64,000 nt of DNA, from positions 195,732-259,731 of the forward strand of contig BAXV01000001.1 in NCBI GenBank assembly GCA_001310715.1. Reading direction: 5' to 3'. The position numbers and the translations under genes were made by a program. This document shows positions 40,954-52,472 of the stretch, piece after piece. Origin of the DNA: Pseudovibrio sp. JCM 19062. Lineage in GTDB: Bacteria; Pseudomonadota; Alphaproteobacteria; Rhizobiales; Stappiaceae. The notes below the pieces were generated by a model. That model was given only the letters and a program-made list of their open reading frames with translations, was not told the DNA's origin and searched no databases. Position 1 is the first letter of the stretch, and the number at the start of each line of letters is the position of its first letter.

Positions 40954-41265
40954 TCACCTCATATCGGGATTTAGCCAACCCGTATTATTCTCGGATTCGT
41001 CGCGGACTTCCTGATATTTCCTGAGGCGGATATAGGCGAGTTCGCGAAAGAGCTTAATTGTTGGCCGGAAGCCGAACAAAATCGAGCCAATCAAGAACAA
41101 CCAGGTGCCCAAATAGGTGGTTGCCTCTTTGAAGAAGAGGATACTGCCAATAACGAACAAGGCTGCCGCAGCGAAATCGACAGTGGTGTATGCGAGCTCG
41201 CAATAGGCGTAGATTCGCTTGTGTTGCTCACTCAGTGTGTGGTTGTCAGGATGAAATAATGCCAT
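40954..41265 (-). CDS. YrhK-domain membrane protein
   Basis: A 103-residue protein of the YrhK type (MALFHPDNHTLSEQHKRIYA). Two membrane segments are visible, DFAAAALFVIGSILFF and TWLFLIGSILFGFRPTIKL, separated by the short polar KEATTYLG. Function is unknown. It lies between the SDR and cardiolipin synthase genes in the same direction. Confidence 0.8.
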   Translation of the reverse strand: MALFHPDNHTLSEQHKRIYAYCELAYTTVDFAAAALFVIGSILFFKEATTYLGTWLFLIGSILFGFRPTIKLFRELAYIRLRKYQEVRDESENNTGWLNPDMR

Positions 41266-41344
41266 GAGGTGTCTCTTTTGCCGAGCGGCATGAATTCAGG
41301 GCATTGGAAATATGATTCAACTTCGCCCAGTTTGATTTGTAGCT

Positions 41345-42194
41345 TCACTCCTCCGACTTGGCAGACCTTCTCAGGATCATATCGAGCATGGAGGTTGGTA
41401 GCAGGCGGCGCAGGAAGCTCATTATATAAGTTGGAACGGTTACGTAATAACGAGTTTTTGCGGTAGGGGCTTCGATGGCGTGGATGAGTTTGTTCACGAC
41501 GCGTCGGGTGGGAGTTTGAATTTTGTGGTGCCGCCTTTGGAGAGCATGGTGAGGCGGCGGTTGTAGCTGTCGCGGAAGTGGGAGGCGTTCTTTGCGTCCT
41601 CTCCGATCTCCTTGAAGAACATTTTGACGGATGTTTTGGAAAATTCAGAATGAATCGGACCCGGTTCGATTAAGCTCACCTGTATGCCTGAGCCATGCAG
41701 TTCGAGGCGTAGCGTGTCGGTGTAGCTTCCAGTGCAAATTTGGTGGCGTTGTAGGCGCCGCGGTAGTCCATGGCGACGAGGCCGAGGATTGAGGAGCATT
41801 GCACGATGCGGCCATGGCCTTGTTTGCGCATGACCGGAATGACAAGGCGGGTCAGCTCGTGCCAGCCGAAGAAGTTGGTTTCGAACTGGCGGCGCAGGGC
41901 GTCGGTTGGCAGGTCTTCGATGGCACCGGGAAGGCCGTAAGCACCGTTGTTGTAGAGCGCATCAAGGCGTCCACCGGTGATCTCCAGAACTGACTCAACG
42001 GTGGACTGAATAGATTCGGTATCGCAATAATCCAAATGGAAGGCTTCAAAGCCTTCTGAACGCAGGCGTTTAGCATCCTCTGGTTTGCGACAGGTGGGAA
42101 AGACTTGCCATCCTCTGTCTCTTAAGATGTGAGCGGCGGCGTAACCGATGCCGCTGGAACATCCGGTGATGAGGATGGAGCGTTTGTCTTTCAC
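41345..42194 (-). CDS. Short-chain dehydrogenase/reductase
   Basis: A classical SDR: cofactor motif ILITGCSSGIGYAAAHIL at the N-terminus, NNGAYG (NNAG-like) at about residue 85, catalytic Ser in QCSSILGLVAM and YxxxK in YRGAYNATKFALE. Two frame breaks occur: near 41718 (one G lost; repair ALEGYTDTLRLELHGSGIQV) and near 41503 (one G lost; repair PPDAVVNKLIHAIEAPTAKT). After repair it ends at TGA 41345-41347, about 283 residues. It starts 9 bases after the UbiH-like gene, so they are likely cotranscribed. Substrate is unknown. Confidence 0.9.
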
Positions 42195-42203
42195 ATCTGC
42201 TCC

Positions 42204-43444
42204 TTACAACGAATTGCCGAGGAGCAGTTTAGGGGAAGGGCCGGCCATGCCTGCTGCTTCGCCGATGAAGTGCTTTTTCAGGAATGGCATGCGCTCCACA
42301 AGACCGAGGCCGAGGTCGCGGACGGCGCGGACCGGGTCGATGTTGTTGGAGAACAGGCGGTTCAGAACGTCGGTGGTCATGCCCATCTGCCAAGTATCGA
42401 AGCGGCGCCAGCTTTGGTAGCGCTCCAGAATGTGTGCTGCACCAATATCGAGGCCGAGGCGGTGGGCGTCTACCAGCACTTCGGAAAGGGCGGCAACGTC
42501 TTTGAAGCCGTAGTTGAGGCCCTGACCTGCGATAGGGTGGATGCCGTGGGCGGCGTCGCCTGCCAATGCGAAGCGGTTGGAGACGAAAGAGCGGGCCAAT
42601 ACAAGGTTGAGCGGGAAGGCCTGACGTGGGCCGTCCAGTTTGAGCTCACCCAGATGATGGCCGAAGCGGCGCTCCAGCTCGATCTCGAAGGTGAATTCAT
42701 CACCATTGACCAAGCGGTTGGCTTCAGCGGTCTTTTCTGTCCAGACGATAGAGGAACGGTTGCCTTTCAGCGGCAGGATGGCGAACGGGCCGGAGGGCAG
42801 GAAGTGCTCTTCTGCGCGGCCATTGTGTGGGCGCTCATGGGCCACGGTGGTGACGATGCCGCTTTGGTTGTAGCTCCAACGGTTGCATTGGATGCCTGCA
42901 AGGTCGCGGAGTTTGGAACGGACGCCATCGGCTGCCACAATCAGGCGGGACTGGATGGTTTTGCCGCTGCCAAGTGTAATGTTGACGTGGCTGGCTCGAT
43001 AGCGAAGTCTTTGACGCTGTCGGGAGCGTAGATGTGAACACCTGCATCTGTGGCTGCATCATGCAATGCGCCGACCATATGATTGTTCTGAACCATGCGG
43101 GCAAATGGTTCGCCATCATCTACATCACCAGCAAAGGTCAGGAAGACCGGGCGCACGCTGTCGTGCAGCTTGCTGTCAGTGACGATCATTTCTGTGATTG
43201 GCTGGGAGTCTGCTTCCAGTTTGTACCAGATGCCGAGCTGATCGAGCATGCGCACTGCGCCTGCCGCGACGGCGGAGGAGCGTGGGTCATTTTCGATTGC
43301 AGAGCGTGGGCGCAAGTCTACCAGCGCGATTTTCATGGAAGGTTCTGACTGCTTCAAAGCAAGCGCAAGCGACAATCCAACATACCCGCCACCACCTATG
43401 GTGACGTCGTAAAAATCTTCATTGGCGGCTTGTTTTTTGCTCAT
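42204..43444 (-). CDS. UbiH/UbiF/VisC-type FAD monooxygenase
   Basis: A ubiquinone-biosynthesis-type aromatic hydroxylase. The start ATG 43444 (MSKKQAANEDFYDVTIGGGG) gives the FAD Rossmann motif IGGGGYVGLSLALAL. The DG motif is in LIVAADGVRSKLRD and the second FAD motif is FALAGDAAHGIHPIAGQGLN. The frame breaks near 42975 (one C lost); repair gives EPSHVNITLGSGKTIQSRL. Corrected length is about 414 residues. It is divergent from tesB. Which ring position is hydroxylated cannot be told from sequence. Confidence 0.9.
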
Positions 43445-43556
43445 GGAAGTCTTCCCTGTAATCGTTCGGTTAGCCCAATTAACCGTTGACACTACCGATA
43501 TAGCGTCACACTACTCACATTCAATCGAAATCACTACTAAAATAGGTTTGTCTGCA

Positions 43557-44438
43557 ATGACGAAGGCTGTTGAAAATCTACTGGACCTTTTGGATCTGGA
43601 AAAGTTGGAGGAGAATTTGTTTCGCGGGACAAGCCCGCAAAGCGGATGGCAGCGTGTCTTTGGTGGACAGGTGATCGGCCAAGCCCTCGTTGCAGCCTCC
43701 CGTACGGTTGGCGCAGAGCGTCAGGTCAACTCGCTGCATGGATATTTCCTGCGTCCGGGCGATCCCAAGGTGCCGATTATTTATGAGGTGGACCGGATTC
43801 GTGATGGCGGCAGCTTTACCACACGGCGTGTGGTGGCGATCCAGCATGGTCAGGCGATCTTCTCTATGTCTGCCTCTTTCCAGAGCGTGGAAAAAGGTTT
43901 GGAGCATCAGATCGAGATGCCGGATGTGCCGATGCCGGAAGACCTGATGCCGATCTCCGAAATCTCCGATGAGCTGATCTCGAAGGCACCGGAGCCGGTT
44001 CAAAAATACTGGAAGCGGGAGCGCCCGATTGAACTGCGTCCGCTGGATCTGGGGCAGTATTTTTCTCGCAAGAAGCAAGACCCGGTACAGCATGTGTGGG
44101 TTCGTGCGGCTTCCAAACTGCCGGATGATCCGCGTATTCACCAATGCGTGCTGGCCTATGCCTCTGACATGACGCTTTTGGATACTGCGCTGTTCCCGCA
44201 TGGCATCAACGTATTTGTGCCAAACTTGCAGGTGGCAAGTCTGGACCACGCCATGTGGTTCCACAGTGACTTCCGCATGGATGAGTGGCTGCTTTACACG
44301 CAGGACAGTCCGCGCACAGCTGGTGGTCGCGGCTTTAGTCGTGGCAGCTTATATACGCGTGAGGGTGTGCTTGTTGCCTCTGCGGTGCAGGAAGGTCTCA
44401 TGCGGATGAGAGACCGTCCTGTTTCGGGTAAGGGCTAA
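43557..44438 (+). CDS. tesB: Acyl-CoA thioesterase II TesB
   Basis: A double-hotdog thioesterase. The start ATG 43557 (MTKAVENLLDLLDLEKLEEN) matches the family; an upstream in-frame extension is not protein-like. Visible blocks: FGGQVIGQALVAASRTV, HGYFLRPGDP and GGSFTTRRVVAIQHG in the first domain, and YASDMTLLDTALFPHG, DHAMWFHSDFRMDEWLLY and the final VASAVQEGLMR carrying the catalytic Asp/Thr-Gln set. It is 293 residues and intact. Confidence 0.95.
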   Translation: MTKAVENLLDLLDLEKLEENLFRGTSPQSGWQRVFGGQVIGQALVAASRTVGAERQVNSLHGYFLRPGDPKVPIIYEVDRIRDGGSFTTRRVVAIQHGQAIFSMSASFQSVEKGLEHQIEMPDVPMPEDLMPISEISDELISKAPEPVQKYWKRERPIELRPLDLGQYFSRKKQDPVQHVWVRAASKLPDDPRIHQCVLAYASDMTLLDTALFPHGINVFVPNLQVASLDHAMWFHSDFRMDEWLLYTQDSPRTAGGRGFSRGSLYTREGVLVASAVQEGLMRMRDRPVSGKG

Positions 44439-44440
44439 GA

Positions 44441-45125
44441 CTAGTCGGTCTGGGCAGTCTGATTTTCTTTCTGCCCGGCCAGCGCTGCGTTGATCAGTTC
44501 GAGCGCTTCCGGGGAGGCCCAGTCGGCGGGGCCAAACATTGTGCCGATTTCGTAGCCATCTTCACCAATCAGAATGGTGCTTGGCAGACCGGGGGCTTTG
44601 CCCTGGGTGCGCAGGTCGTTGAAAGTCTTCATGGTGTGATCCGAGAAGTACGCCAGATCCTTCACACCGATCTCTTCCAGAAACTCCAGCGGCTTTTGAT
44701 TGCCCTCGCCGCGGTCCATATTGACCGCGATGACGTTGAAGTCCTCGCCGCCAGCCTGACGCTGCAGGTTGTCCAGATGAGGCATTTCTTTGCGGCAGGG
44801 CGCGCACCATGTGGCCCAGAGGTTGAGCAGTTTGGTGCCTTTCAGATCTGCCATTTTGACGAGATTGCCGTCTGCATCATGAAATTCGAGCTCCGAGAGA
44901 TCCAAAGGCCGCTCGGCAGGTAGGAAAGCAGCGACTTCGCCTGTGGTCAAACTCTTGAGATTTTTTTGCGGTATTCATTGAAGAAGAGCTGGCGTGGACT
45001 TGAGGGGGCGCGGAGTTTGGCTGATTATATGCAAATACGGCTCCGCCTACGACGACAAAACCCACGAATGCTACAATAAGCCCTTTTCCGAGGCCGAACT
45101 TTCCGGTAACTGTCAGTTTCTTCAT
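44441..45125 (-). CDS. tlpA: TlpA-family thiol:disulfide interchange protein
   Basis: Membrane-anchored periplasmic thioredoxin used in cytochrome oxidase or c-type cytochrome maturation. The N-terminal anchor is KGLIVAFVGFVVVGGAVFAY. The active site is NLWATWCAPCRKEMP with CxxC as CAPC, then PGLPSTILIGEDGYE with the cis-Pro region. One A is gained in the seven-A run (44961-44967, T on this strand); with six A the reading is AKNLKSLTTGEVAAFLPAER. Corrected length is about 227 residues. Its start is 29 bases from the divergent argH start, as often seen in Rhizobiales. Confidence 0.92.
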
Positions 45126-45154
45126 ATTAAACCCAAATCATAATGAGGCTAGAC

Positions 45155-46551
45155 ATGAGCAACCGCATGTGGGGAGGCCGTTTTGCGGAAGGGCCAGACG
45201 CAATCATGGAAGAGATCAATGCTTCCATCGATTTCGATCGTAAGCTCTACCGGCAAGACATCGCCGGGTCCAAGGCTCATGTCAGCATGTTGGCTGCACA
45301 GGCATCGTTAGCGCAGAAGATGCCGAAAAGATAGCTCAGGGTCTAGACACAATTCTGTCAGAGATCGAAGAGGGTACCTTTACCTTCTCTCGTGCGCTTG
45401 AAGATATTCACATGAATATCGAAGCGCGCTTGGCAGAACTGATTGGCCCAACAGCTGGTCGTCTTCATACAGCCCGGTCACGTAATGACCAAGTTGCTAC
45501 AGATTTTCGCCTTTGGGTACGCGACTCTTTAGACGATATTGAGGCACAGGTGACAGACCTGATGCAGGCCCTTGCTGAGAAAGCCGAGGAACATGCAGCG
45601 GTTGTGATGCCGGGCTTCACACATTTGCAGTCTGCGCAACCGGTTACCTTCGGTCATCATCTGTTGGCGTATGTAGAAATGTTCTCCCGCGACCGCTCGC
45701 GCTTTCAAGATGCGCGTGTGCGTATGAATGAGAGCCGCTGGGGTGTGCCGCGCTTGCTGGTACGTCTTTCCCGATTGACCGCGAGATGACCGCGTCTGCG
45801 CTTGGGTTTGACCGGCCAACTGCGAACTCTCTGGATGGTGTTTCTGATCGCGACTTTGCCATTGAAGCGCTGGCGGATGCTCGATCTGTGCGATGCACCT
45901 GTCTCGTCTGGCAGAAGAGATCGTGATCTGGTGTTCGGCCCAGTTTGGCTTCATCAAGCTTTCCGACAAGTTCTCGACCGGCTCTTCCATCATGCCGCAG
46001 AAGAAGAACCCGGATGCTGCGGAGCTGATCCGCGCGAAGACTGGCCGTATCTATGGTGCGCTGAACTCTCTTCTCGTGATGATGAAGGGTTTGCCGCTGA
46101 CCTATTCCAAGGACATGCAGGAAGACAAAGAGCAGGCGTTTGACGCGTTGTCGAACCTTTCTCTGGCGCTTGCTGCGATGACCGGCATGATGCGTGATCT
46201 TGAGCCAATACGGCTGTTTTGAAGAAAGCAGCGGGTTCTGGCTACTCCACGGCGACTGATTTGGCTGACTGGTGTGTGCGTGTTGTTGGCATGCCATTCC
46301 GTGATGCACATCATGTGACTGGTGCACTTGTTAAGTTGGCTGTCGATAAGGGTGTGGATCTTCATCGCCTGACATTGGAAGAGATGCAGAGCGTTGAGCC
46401 AAAGATCACAGATGATGTCTACAGCGTTCTTTCCGTTGACAAATCTGTGCGCAGCCGTGTGTCTTACGGTGGCACGAGCCCTGTAAATGTGCGTAAGCAA
46501 TCTCGGCGATGGCTTAAGCAGCTTGAGCGTGAGCAGAAGACGGAAAAGTAA
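45155..46551 (+). CDS. argH: Argininosuccinate lyase
   Basis: Final step of arginine synthesis. It starts [20 protein letters not shown] (ATG 45155). The fumarase/aspartase signature is [12 protein letters not shown], with [17 protein letters not shown] and [16 protein letters not shown]. Four frame breaks: near 45301 (one G lost; [16 protein letters not shown]), near 45740 (one C lost; [17 protein letters not shown]), near 45888 (one T lost; [16 protein letters not shown]) and near 46209 (one A lost; [17 protein letters not shown]). Corrected length is about 466 residues, normal. It is followed by the lipoprotein gene and lysA. Confidence 0.95.
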
Positions 46552-46615
46552 GCCTGTTCCCCGGATGATCTTGCAGTCGACGTTGTAACGGTGCAGAAAT
46601 GAAACTGTGAGTAGG

Positions 46616-46631
46616 CTCGGGTTCGCCCGAG
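46616..46631. other. TTCG-loop hairpin between argH and the lipoprotein gene
   Basis: CTCGGG-TTCG-CCCGAG is a perfect 6-base stem with a TTCG loop, 65 bases after argH. It has no T-tract, so it is unlikely to be an intrinsic terminator; it could stabilise or process the argH transcript. Confidence 0.4.
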
Positions 46632-46690
46632 TTGGCAAATAGATCGGATTTCTGGTTTGTTAAGATCGTCCATATTGGAGCAGAGAGAAC

Positions 46691-46963
46691 ATGAGCTCGC
46701 AAAGCATGAAAGAGATTACAAAAGGCCATAGTTCCAAGCTATTAATTGGCCTCACAATTGTTGCACTCGGTCTGAGTGTTTCTGCTTGTGGGCGCAAAAT
46801 TGGCTTGGATACACCAAGCGAGGCGCGTGCGGCTGCCGAAGCTGGCGGGCCGCCACCAATAGATGCTGCTCCCCGACCAGAGATTCCAGATGAGAGAAAC
46901 CAACGGTTCTTCCTGGATCCACTGATCGGTGGGAGTGAGGATGACCCTGACTTCGATTTTTAG
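46691..46963 (+). CDS. Small lipoprotein, LptM/YifL-like
   Basis: A 90-residue protein with a signal peptide (KLLIGLTIVALGLSVSAC) and lipobox SVSAC, Cys at about residue 33, then CGRKIGLDTPSEARAAAEAG. The mature part is Pro/Gly- and acid-rich and ends DDPDFDF. Its place between argH and lysA is where alphaproteobacteria usually encode the short LptM-like lipoprotein. In enterobacteria LptM helps LptD oxidative maturation; assignment here rests on size, lipobox and position only. Confidence 0.75.
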   Translation: MSSQSMKEITKGHSSKLLIGLTIVALGLSVSACGRKIGLDTPSEARAAAEAGGPPPIDAAPRPEIPDERNQRFFLDPLIGGSEDDPDFDF

Positions 46964-47011
46964 GCTGGTTCGCTAAGCCCACAAGGGTAGAGCCAGCGCA
47001 GAGGACTTAAC

Positions 47012-48281
47012 TTGCACTACTTTGAATTCAAGGACGGCGAGCTTCACGCTGAAGATGTTGCGCTGACCGAAATCGCTGCGGAAGTTGGAACACCGTTCTA
47101 CTGTTATTCCCGTGCAACATTTGAACGTCACTTCAAGGTTTTTGATGGTGCGTTCGATGGAATAGACCATCTGACCTGTTACGCACTGAAGGCGAATTCC
47201 AATATCGCCATTCTTACTGTGTTGGCTAAGCTTGGCGCTGGTGCTGATGTTGTTTCCGAAGGGGAACTGCGCCGCGCTTTGAAAGCGGGTATCCCTGCCA
47301 ATAAGATTGTGTTCTCAGGCGTTGGTAAAACCCGCCGGGAAATGCAGTTTGCGCTGGAAGCCGGTATCCTCTGCTTTAACGTGGAATCCGAGCCTGAACT
47401 GAAGCGGCTTTCTGCTGTTGCCTCCGAAATGGGTAAGGTTGCGCCGATCTCTCTGCGCATCAATCCGGATGTGGATGCAAAAACCCATGCCAAGATCTCT
47501 ACCGGTAAGGCTGAAAACAAATTCGGCATTGCGTGGGACCGTGCGCGCGCTGTTTATAATGAAGCAGCGCAGCTGCCGGGCCTGAAGATTACGGGTATGG
47601 ATACTCATATCGGGTCCCAGATCACCCAGCTTGAGCCGTTTGACAATGCCATTGCTCGCCTTGGTGAGCTGATTGCTCTTTTGCGCGAAGATGGCATCGA
47701 GATTGAGCACCTTGATGTGGGGGGCGGTCTTGGTATTCCTTACGGAGGCGGGATCGAAGCGCCGCTGCGACCGAATACGCGAAGGTTGTTCGCAAGCACA
47801 TTGAGCGTCTTGGTGTGAAGTTGATCACCGAGCCGGGTCGTCTGATTGCCGGAAATGCAGGTGTTCTCGTTACCGAAACGATTTACCGCAAAGAGGGTGA
47901 AGCGAAGAATTTCGTGATCGTGGATGCTGCGATGAACGATCTGATCCGCCCGACGCTTTATGAAGCGCATCATGAGATTGGCGCGGTAAGTGAAGCACGT
48001 CAGAACGGTGAGCAGATGCTGGCAGATATTGTTGGTCCTGTTTGTGAGACTGGCGACTATCTGGCGCGCGACCGTGAAATGCCGAAGTTTGAGGAAGGCG
48101 ACCTGCTGGCTGTTTATTCTGCTGGCGCTTATGGCGCGACCCAATCGGCACCTACAACACGCGCCTTCTGGTGCCTGAAGTTCTGGTGGATGGCGACAAG
48201 TTTGCGATCATCCGTCAGCGGCCAAGCTACGATGAGTTACTAAATCAAGACGTTGTGCCGAACTGGGTTGGAAAGACTTAA
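47012..48281 (+). CDS. lysA: Diaminopimelate decarboxylase
   Basis: PLP-dependent last step of lysine synthesis. It appears to start at TTG 47012 (LHYFEFKDGELHAEDVALTE). The PLP lysine is in YALKANSN (about residue 58), with the signature HIGSQITQLEPF and HLDVGGGLGIPYGG. Two frame breaks: near 47763 (one C lost; IEAPAATEYAKVVRKHIERL) and near 48150 (one G lost; ATQSGTYNTRLLVPEVLVDG). The second half carries EPGRLIAGNAGVLV and the catalytic Cys in GPVCETGDYLARD. It ends at TAA 48279-48281, about 423 residues. Confidence 0.95.
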
Positions 48282-48379
48282 CTCTGTTTGAAAGCCCCTT
48301 AGGTTTGCCAGATTGCTGACCTTTGCTAATCGCCGTATGCTGAAAAGAAAAGAAGCAGGCGGCGGTTAGCGAGGCCTTT

Positions 48380-51011
48380 GTGACCCATCAGAATGAGAAT
48401 GGCGGTAATAAAAATCTCAAGAATGCCATAGCTTCAGCAAGCGAATTGCGAGGGCATAAGCGGCATTTTGGTGAACACTCTCTCGCTTTAGGCCTCTGGC
48501 AGGCTCTCTTTTCTCAAAAATTACCCCATCGATTGAAGCGGCTGGCTTTTAAAGCGCAGCTCTATTTGTTTTGGGAGCGGTTCTGGCCTGCGGTTCAGAT
48601 TCCGCTCATCGTGGTTTGCCTTTATGTGGCCATTAGCTTTCTGGGCGCATGGCAACTGCTTGGTTTCTACGGCTCTGCCTTTGTTTCCATTGTGTTTTTC
48701 GCGGTTCTGGCATGGAGCAGCTACCCGCTGTTACGTCTGAAGCTTCCCAGTGAGACTGAGGGGCTGCACAAGGTTGAACTTGCAAGCGGGCTGCCGCACC
48801 GGCCTTTGCTCTCCTATCGGGATGAGCAGGCGACCGGGATGGATGATGACGAGGCGCTTGCTCTTTGGGCTGCCCATCAGAAAGCGTTGCGAACGCGGCT
48901 CCAGAACCTGCGGGTTGGTGGTGTTAATCCACGCGGGTTCGCCAAAGATCCTTATGCTGCGGTTTTGCGGTGATGTTGTTGGTGGTCGGTTATTCCGTTT
49001 CGGATGCGAACCGGTGGTCGAGCCTGCTAACCCCGTTCTACACGCAGGGGGGTGGGAGCGTCTTGCCAGCCCGGATTGATGCTTGGGTGACGCCGCCCGC
49101 TTATACCGGTGAAGCTCCGGTTTTTCTCAGTGGCGATGCCAATCAGTTGCGTGACGAGCGGAATGCACTTTCGATTGCCAGTGGCAGTACGGTTCTGGTG
49201 CGAGCGCAGGGAACGGGTGAGTTTTCCGTCGTCTACTTTTCGCGTCAGGGGCAAGAATTTCTGGAGCCGGAGCGTGTTCAAACGGGTGCGGGGGAAACCT
49301 CCGAGGCGATGACAACCACCGAGTGGCGGTTTCCGTTGAACTCCAGCGGGCGATTGCAGATCCTGCAAAATGACTCGCCCAAGTACTCCTGGAAGATTGC
49401 CATTCGTCCGGACTTGCCGCCGCGTATTCGCCTGTTTGATGACCCTGAAGAGCAGCTGTCAGGCAGCCTAAAGCTGACGTATCTGGTGCAGGATGATTAC
49501 CGCGTGGTTTCGGCGGAAGCCATTATGGACAAGGTTCAGCGGGATGATGAGGATACACCGGGGCGATCTTTGGTTGAGGCGCCGCGGTTTAATCTGAGCT
49601 TGCCGCCGAAAGATGCAACGATGGCTGTTGGGCAGACTTATCAGGACCTGACGGCGCATCCATGGGCGGGGTCGGAGGTGTCTCTTGTGCTCGTTGCGCA
49701 TGATGAGGCTGAGCAGGAGGGGCGCTCGCAGCCGGTTTATATCAAGCTGCCCGAGCGCCGGTTCAACAAGCCATTGGCGCGGGCGGTGGTTGAGCAACGG
49801 CGCAATCTGGCGATGAATGTTGAGAGCTACTCTCAGGTGGTTGATGTGCTGGATGTGCTGATGATTGCGCCGGAGCGGTTTATTGACGATGCCGGCTCTT
49901 ATCTGCCGCTGCGCTTTGCCTATAGCGAGCTGGTGGCAGCCGAAACGGATGACGACCTGCGGGCCATGCTGGATGTGCTGTGGAATGTGGCGCTGACCAT
50001 TGAGGACGGTGGCCTGTCTGCTGCTGAGCGGGCTTTGCGCGAGGCGCAGGAGGCTTTGCGGCGGGCGCTGGAGCAAGGGGCGTCCGAGCAGGAAATTGCC
50101 GAGTTGATGGATGACCTGCGCAAGGCGCTGGATGACTATCTGAAATCCATGGCGCAGCAGATGCGAGATAATCCGCAGCAGCTTGGTCAGATGCCGATGG
50201 ATGAAAACGGACAGCAGATCACGCCCCGCGATCTGGATGACATGTTGCGCCGGATGGAAGAGTTGGCGAAGACGGATCTTTGGAAGCTGCGCGCGAGCTG
50301 TTGGCGCAGATGCAGCAGATGCTGGAGAATATGCAAAATGCCCAGCAACAGCAGCAGACACCCAACGAGCAGCAGCGCCAGATGTTGCAGGCTCTGGAGA
50401 ACCTCGGCGACATGATCCAGAAGCAGCGCAAGCTGATGGATGAGACGCACAAGTTTGATCCTGATAGCCAGCAGCGCCGCCCCAACCAGCGCAGTGACCA
50501 GCAAGACAAGAATGGTGAGATGAGCGATGAGGAGGCGCGGGAAGCCTTCCGCCAGCTGCAAAAGCAGCAGCGCAACCTTTCCGACGAGCTGCAAAAACTG
50601 CTTGATGGTATGGCGAACAATGGTGCCAAGCCGAACAAGGATCTGGACAGCGCTGGTAACTCCATGGAAGAGGCTGGCGATGCGCTGGGTGCTCAAGAAG
50701 CTGATGAAGCGGTGTCCGAGCAAAGTCAGGCCTTGGAATCCCTGCGTAAAGGTGCTCAAGCGCTTGCTGAGCAGCTGGCAGGGCAAAGCGGTGGGCGAGG
50801 GCAGGCGACCACTTCACCGCTTAACGAAGACCCACTGGGCCGTATGCGCCGGGTTGAAGGGCCGGAGTTTGGCAGTCAGGTGAAGGTGCCTGATGAAATC
50901 GAGGTTCAGCGTGCACGGCGTATCCTTGAAGAACTCCGCCGCCGCCTTTCCGACCCCGATCGCCCTCAGCTTGAGCTGGAGTATCTGGAACGCCTGATGA
51001 AGCGCTACTGA
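48380..51011 (+). CDS. TIGR02302 family large membrane protein
   Basis: A protein of about 877 residues starting at GTG 48380. Two N-terminal membrane helices (PAVQIPLIVVCLYVAISFL and GSAFVSIVFFAVLAWSSYPL) are followed by a third around VMLLVVGYSVS. Next comes a large periplasmic-looking part, and then a Gln/Glu/Arg-rich helical C-terminus (LLAQMQQMLENMQNAQQQQQ), ending RRLSDPDRPQLELEYLERL. Frame breaks lie near 48965 (one T lost; DPYAAVFAVMLLVVGYSVSD) and near 50277 (one G lost; LAKTGSLEAARELLAQM). The family is alphaproteobacterial, commonly next to lysA, and has no firm function. Confidence 0.88.
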
Positions 51012-51037
51012 GCTTTATTGTTCTTGCTGCCTGCGGG

Positions 51038-52350
51038 TTAGCTCAGGAGTTGCTCTGCCCGGCTTAAAGCAGGGTCATTGCCTTGCTGGAGGTCTTTTGC
51101 GGTGAGGCTGACCGGATAGTCCGGCTGTATCCCCACACCTTCGAACGTGCTTCCATCTGGAAAGTCGGTGCGTTTTGTCGAGACCATGAGCAGTGTGCCC
51201 GGCAGGGGGGCTTCGAAGTAGGGTTGTCCGGTAGAGCCAGCTGACGCCTCGCCGACAATTGTTGCGCGGCCGGAATGTTTAAGGGGTATCAAAAGGTCTT
51301 CGGTTGATGAGCAGCTGCCGATGTCGATCAGGACAATCAGTTTTCCTTTGAATGGGGCAGGGCTTGCCGGGAGGTGGTCGCCATTTTCGAGGAGCGTCAT
51401 TGATGTTGTTTGGGCGTTGGAAGGCAGGTGAAATGCCGAGAGTTCTCCGTTCTGGAATGCAGGTAGGGCTTGCTCAGTTTTTTTTCGAGGCCCATGAATT
51501 GCGGAGTACGTTCCATCGAGAGTGGGATTGGTTCAACGCAGAATTTCGTCCTCAGATTGGAAGGCGTGTCGCCACCGGTGTTGCCGCGCAGGTCGAGGAT
51601 GAGTGGGGACTGATCGTCGATCTGGCTGAGCAAATCGAGGGCCTGTTGCTCAAACTCGGGCTTTGAGAAGCTGCGGATGATCAGGCGGGGGAATTTGCCT
51701 GAGTGGTCCATCTCAACGCCTTTATGGAGCGACAGCGGATGCTTTGCCCCGATACGGCTGACTTGCAGCCTCTTGCCATTGGAAAGGGTAAGGCCGAGTT
51801 GCTCAGGAAAGAGAAAGCCTCTGAACAGAAGGGTATAGCTCGCCGCTTCAGGTTTTGAGGCACTTACAAACTGCGTGTAGTGGGCGAAGAATTCATCGGC
51901 GGGCCTGTCATTAACCTCCTTGATGATGTCACCTTTTTGCAGGTCAGAAAGAGTTGAGCCGCAAACTGTCCAGACAAGGTCGTTTGGTGTTGAGGCGGAA
52001 GCAGGGAGAGGCCGAGCCCAAAAGCCGAAACTTGGGTTTTGCAAGAGCGTGTGGTCGATGAATTGAGTATGAGCGTTTTGCAGGCGTGCCAGATAGCTTT
52101 GGGTTGCGAGCAGAAAGCCGCGCCGGTCCTGAGTGCCTTCCAGCGCGTTCAGGTAGTCGAAATAGAGATCTGCGTTACACAGGTCAGGCACATTCTCCCA
52201 GTGGGCAAAACAGGTTTCGACAGCGGAGTAGATCCGGCCTGCTGCATAATACTTCAAAGCTGGCGGCATGGGCGCTGAGGGGTCATTCAGGTTTGTCAGT
52301 GCGTTGCGGAGGTCTGGCGTATGTGTGCGTACAGCAGTCTCTTGGTCCAT
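51038..52350 (-). CDS. S41-family (tail-specific-like) peptidase
   Basis: A serine peptidase of the S41/C-terminal-processing type. Visible parts are LILDLRGNTGGDTPSNLR (the DLRGNxGG motif), the nucleophile region IDIGSCSSTEDLLIPLK and the following IVGEASAGSTGQPYFEA. No clear signal peptide is seen from ATG 52350. Frame breaks: the eight-A run near 51485 (repair EKKTEQALPAFQNGELSAF) and one C lost near 51424 (HLPNAQTTSMTLLENGDHLP). Corrected length is about 437 residues. It converges with the TIGR02302 gene. Target unknown. Confidence 0.8.
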
Positions 52351-52472
52351 GAAAAAGCTCGCTCAAATCCTCTACTAAAATATGCAGGTAGAAGAGCAGG
52401 AAACCGGATGTTTGTACAGCGTGCTGGCTTTCCAAATAAATTAGGCTTCCCGATCTCGGGTGCCCGAAGGGG

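Noticed and set aside
49468..50817. A 449-codon minus-strand open frame opposite the TIGR02302 gene
   Set aside because: It results from the high-GC third positions of the plus-strand gene; the product is His/Arg/Pro low-complexity.
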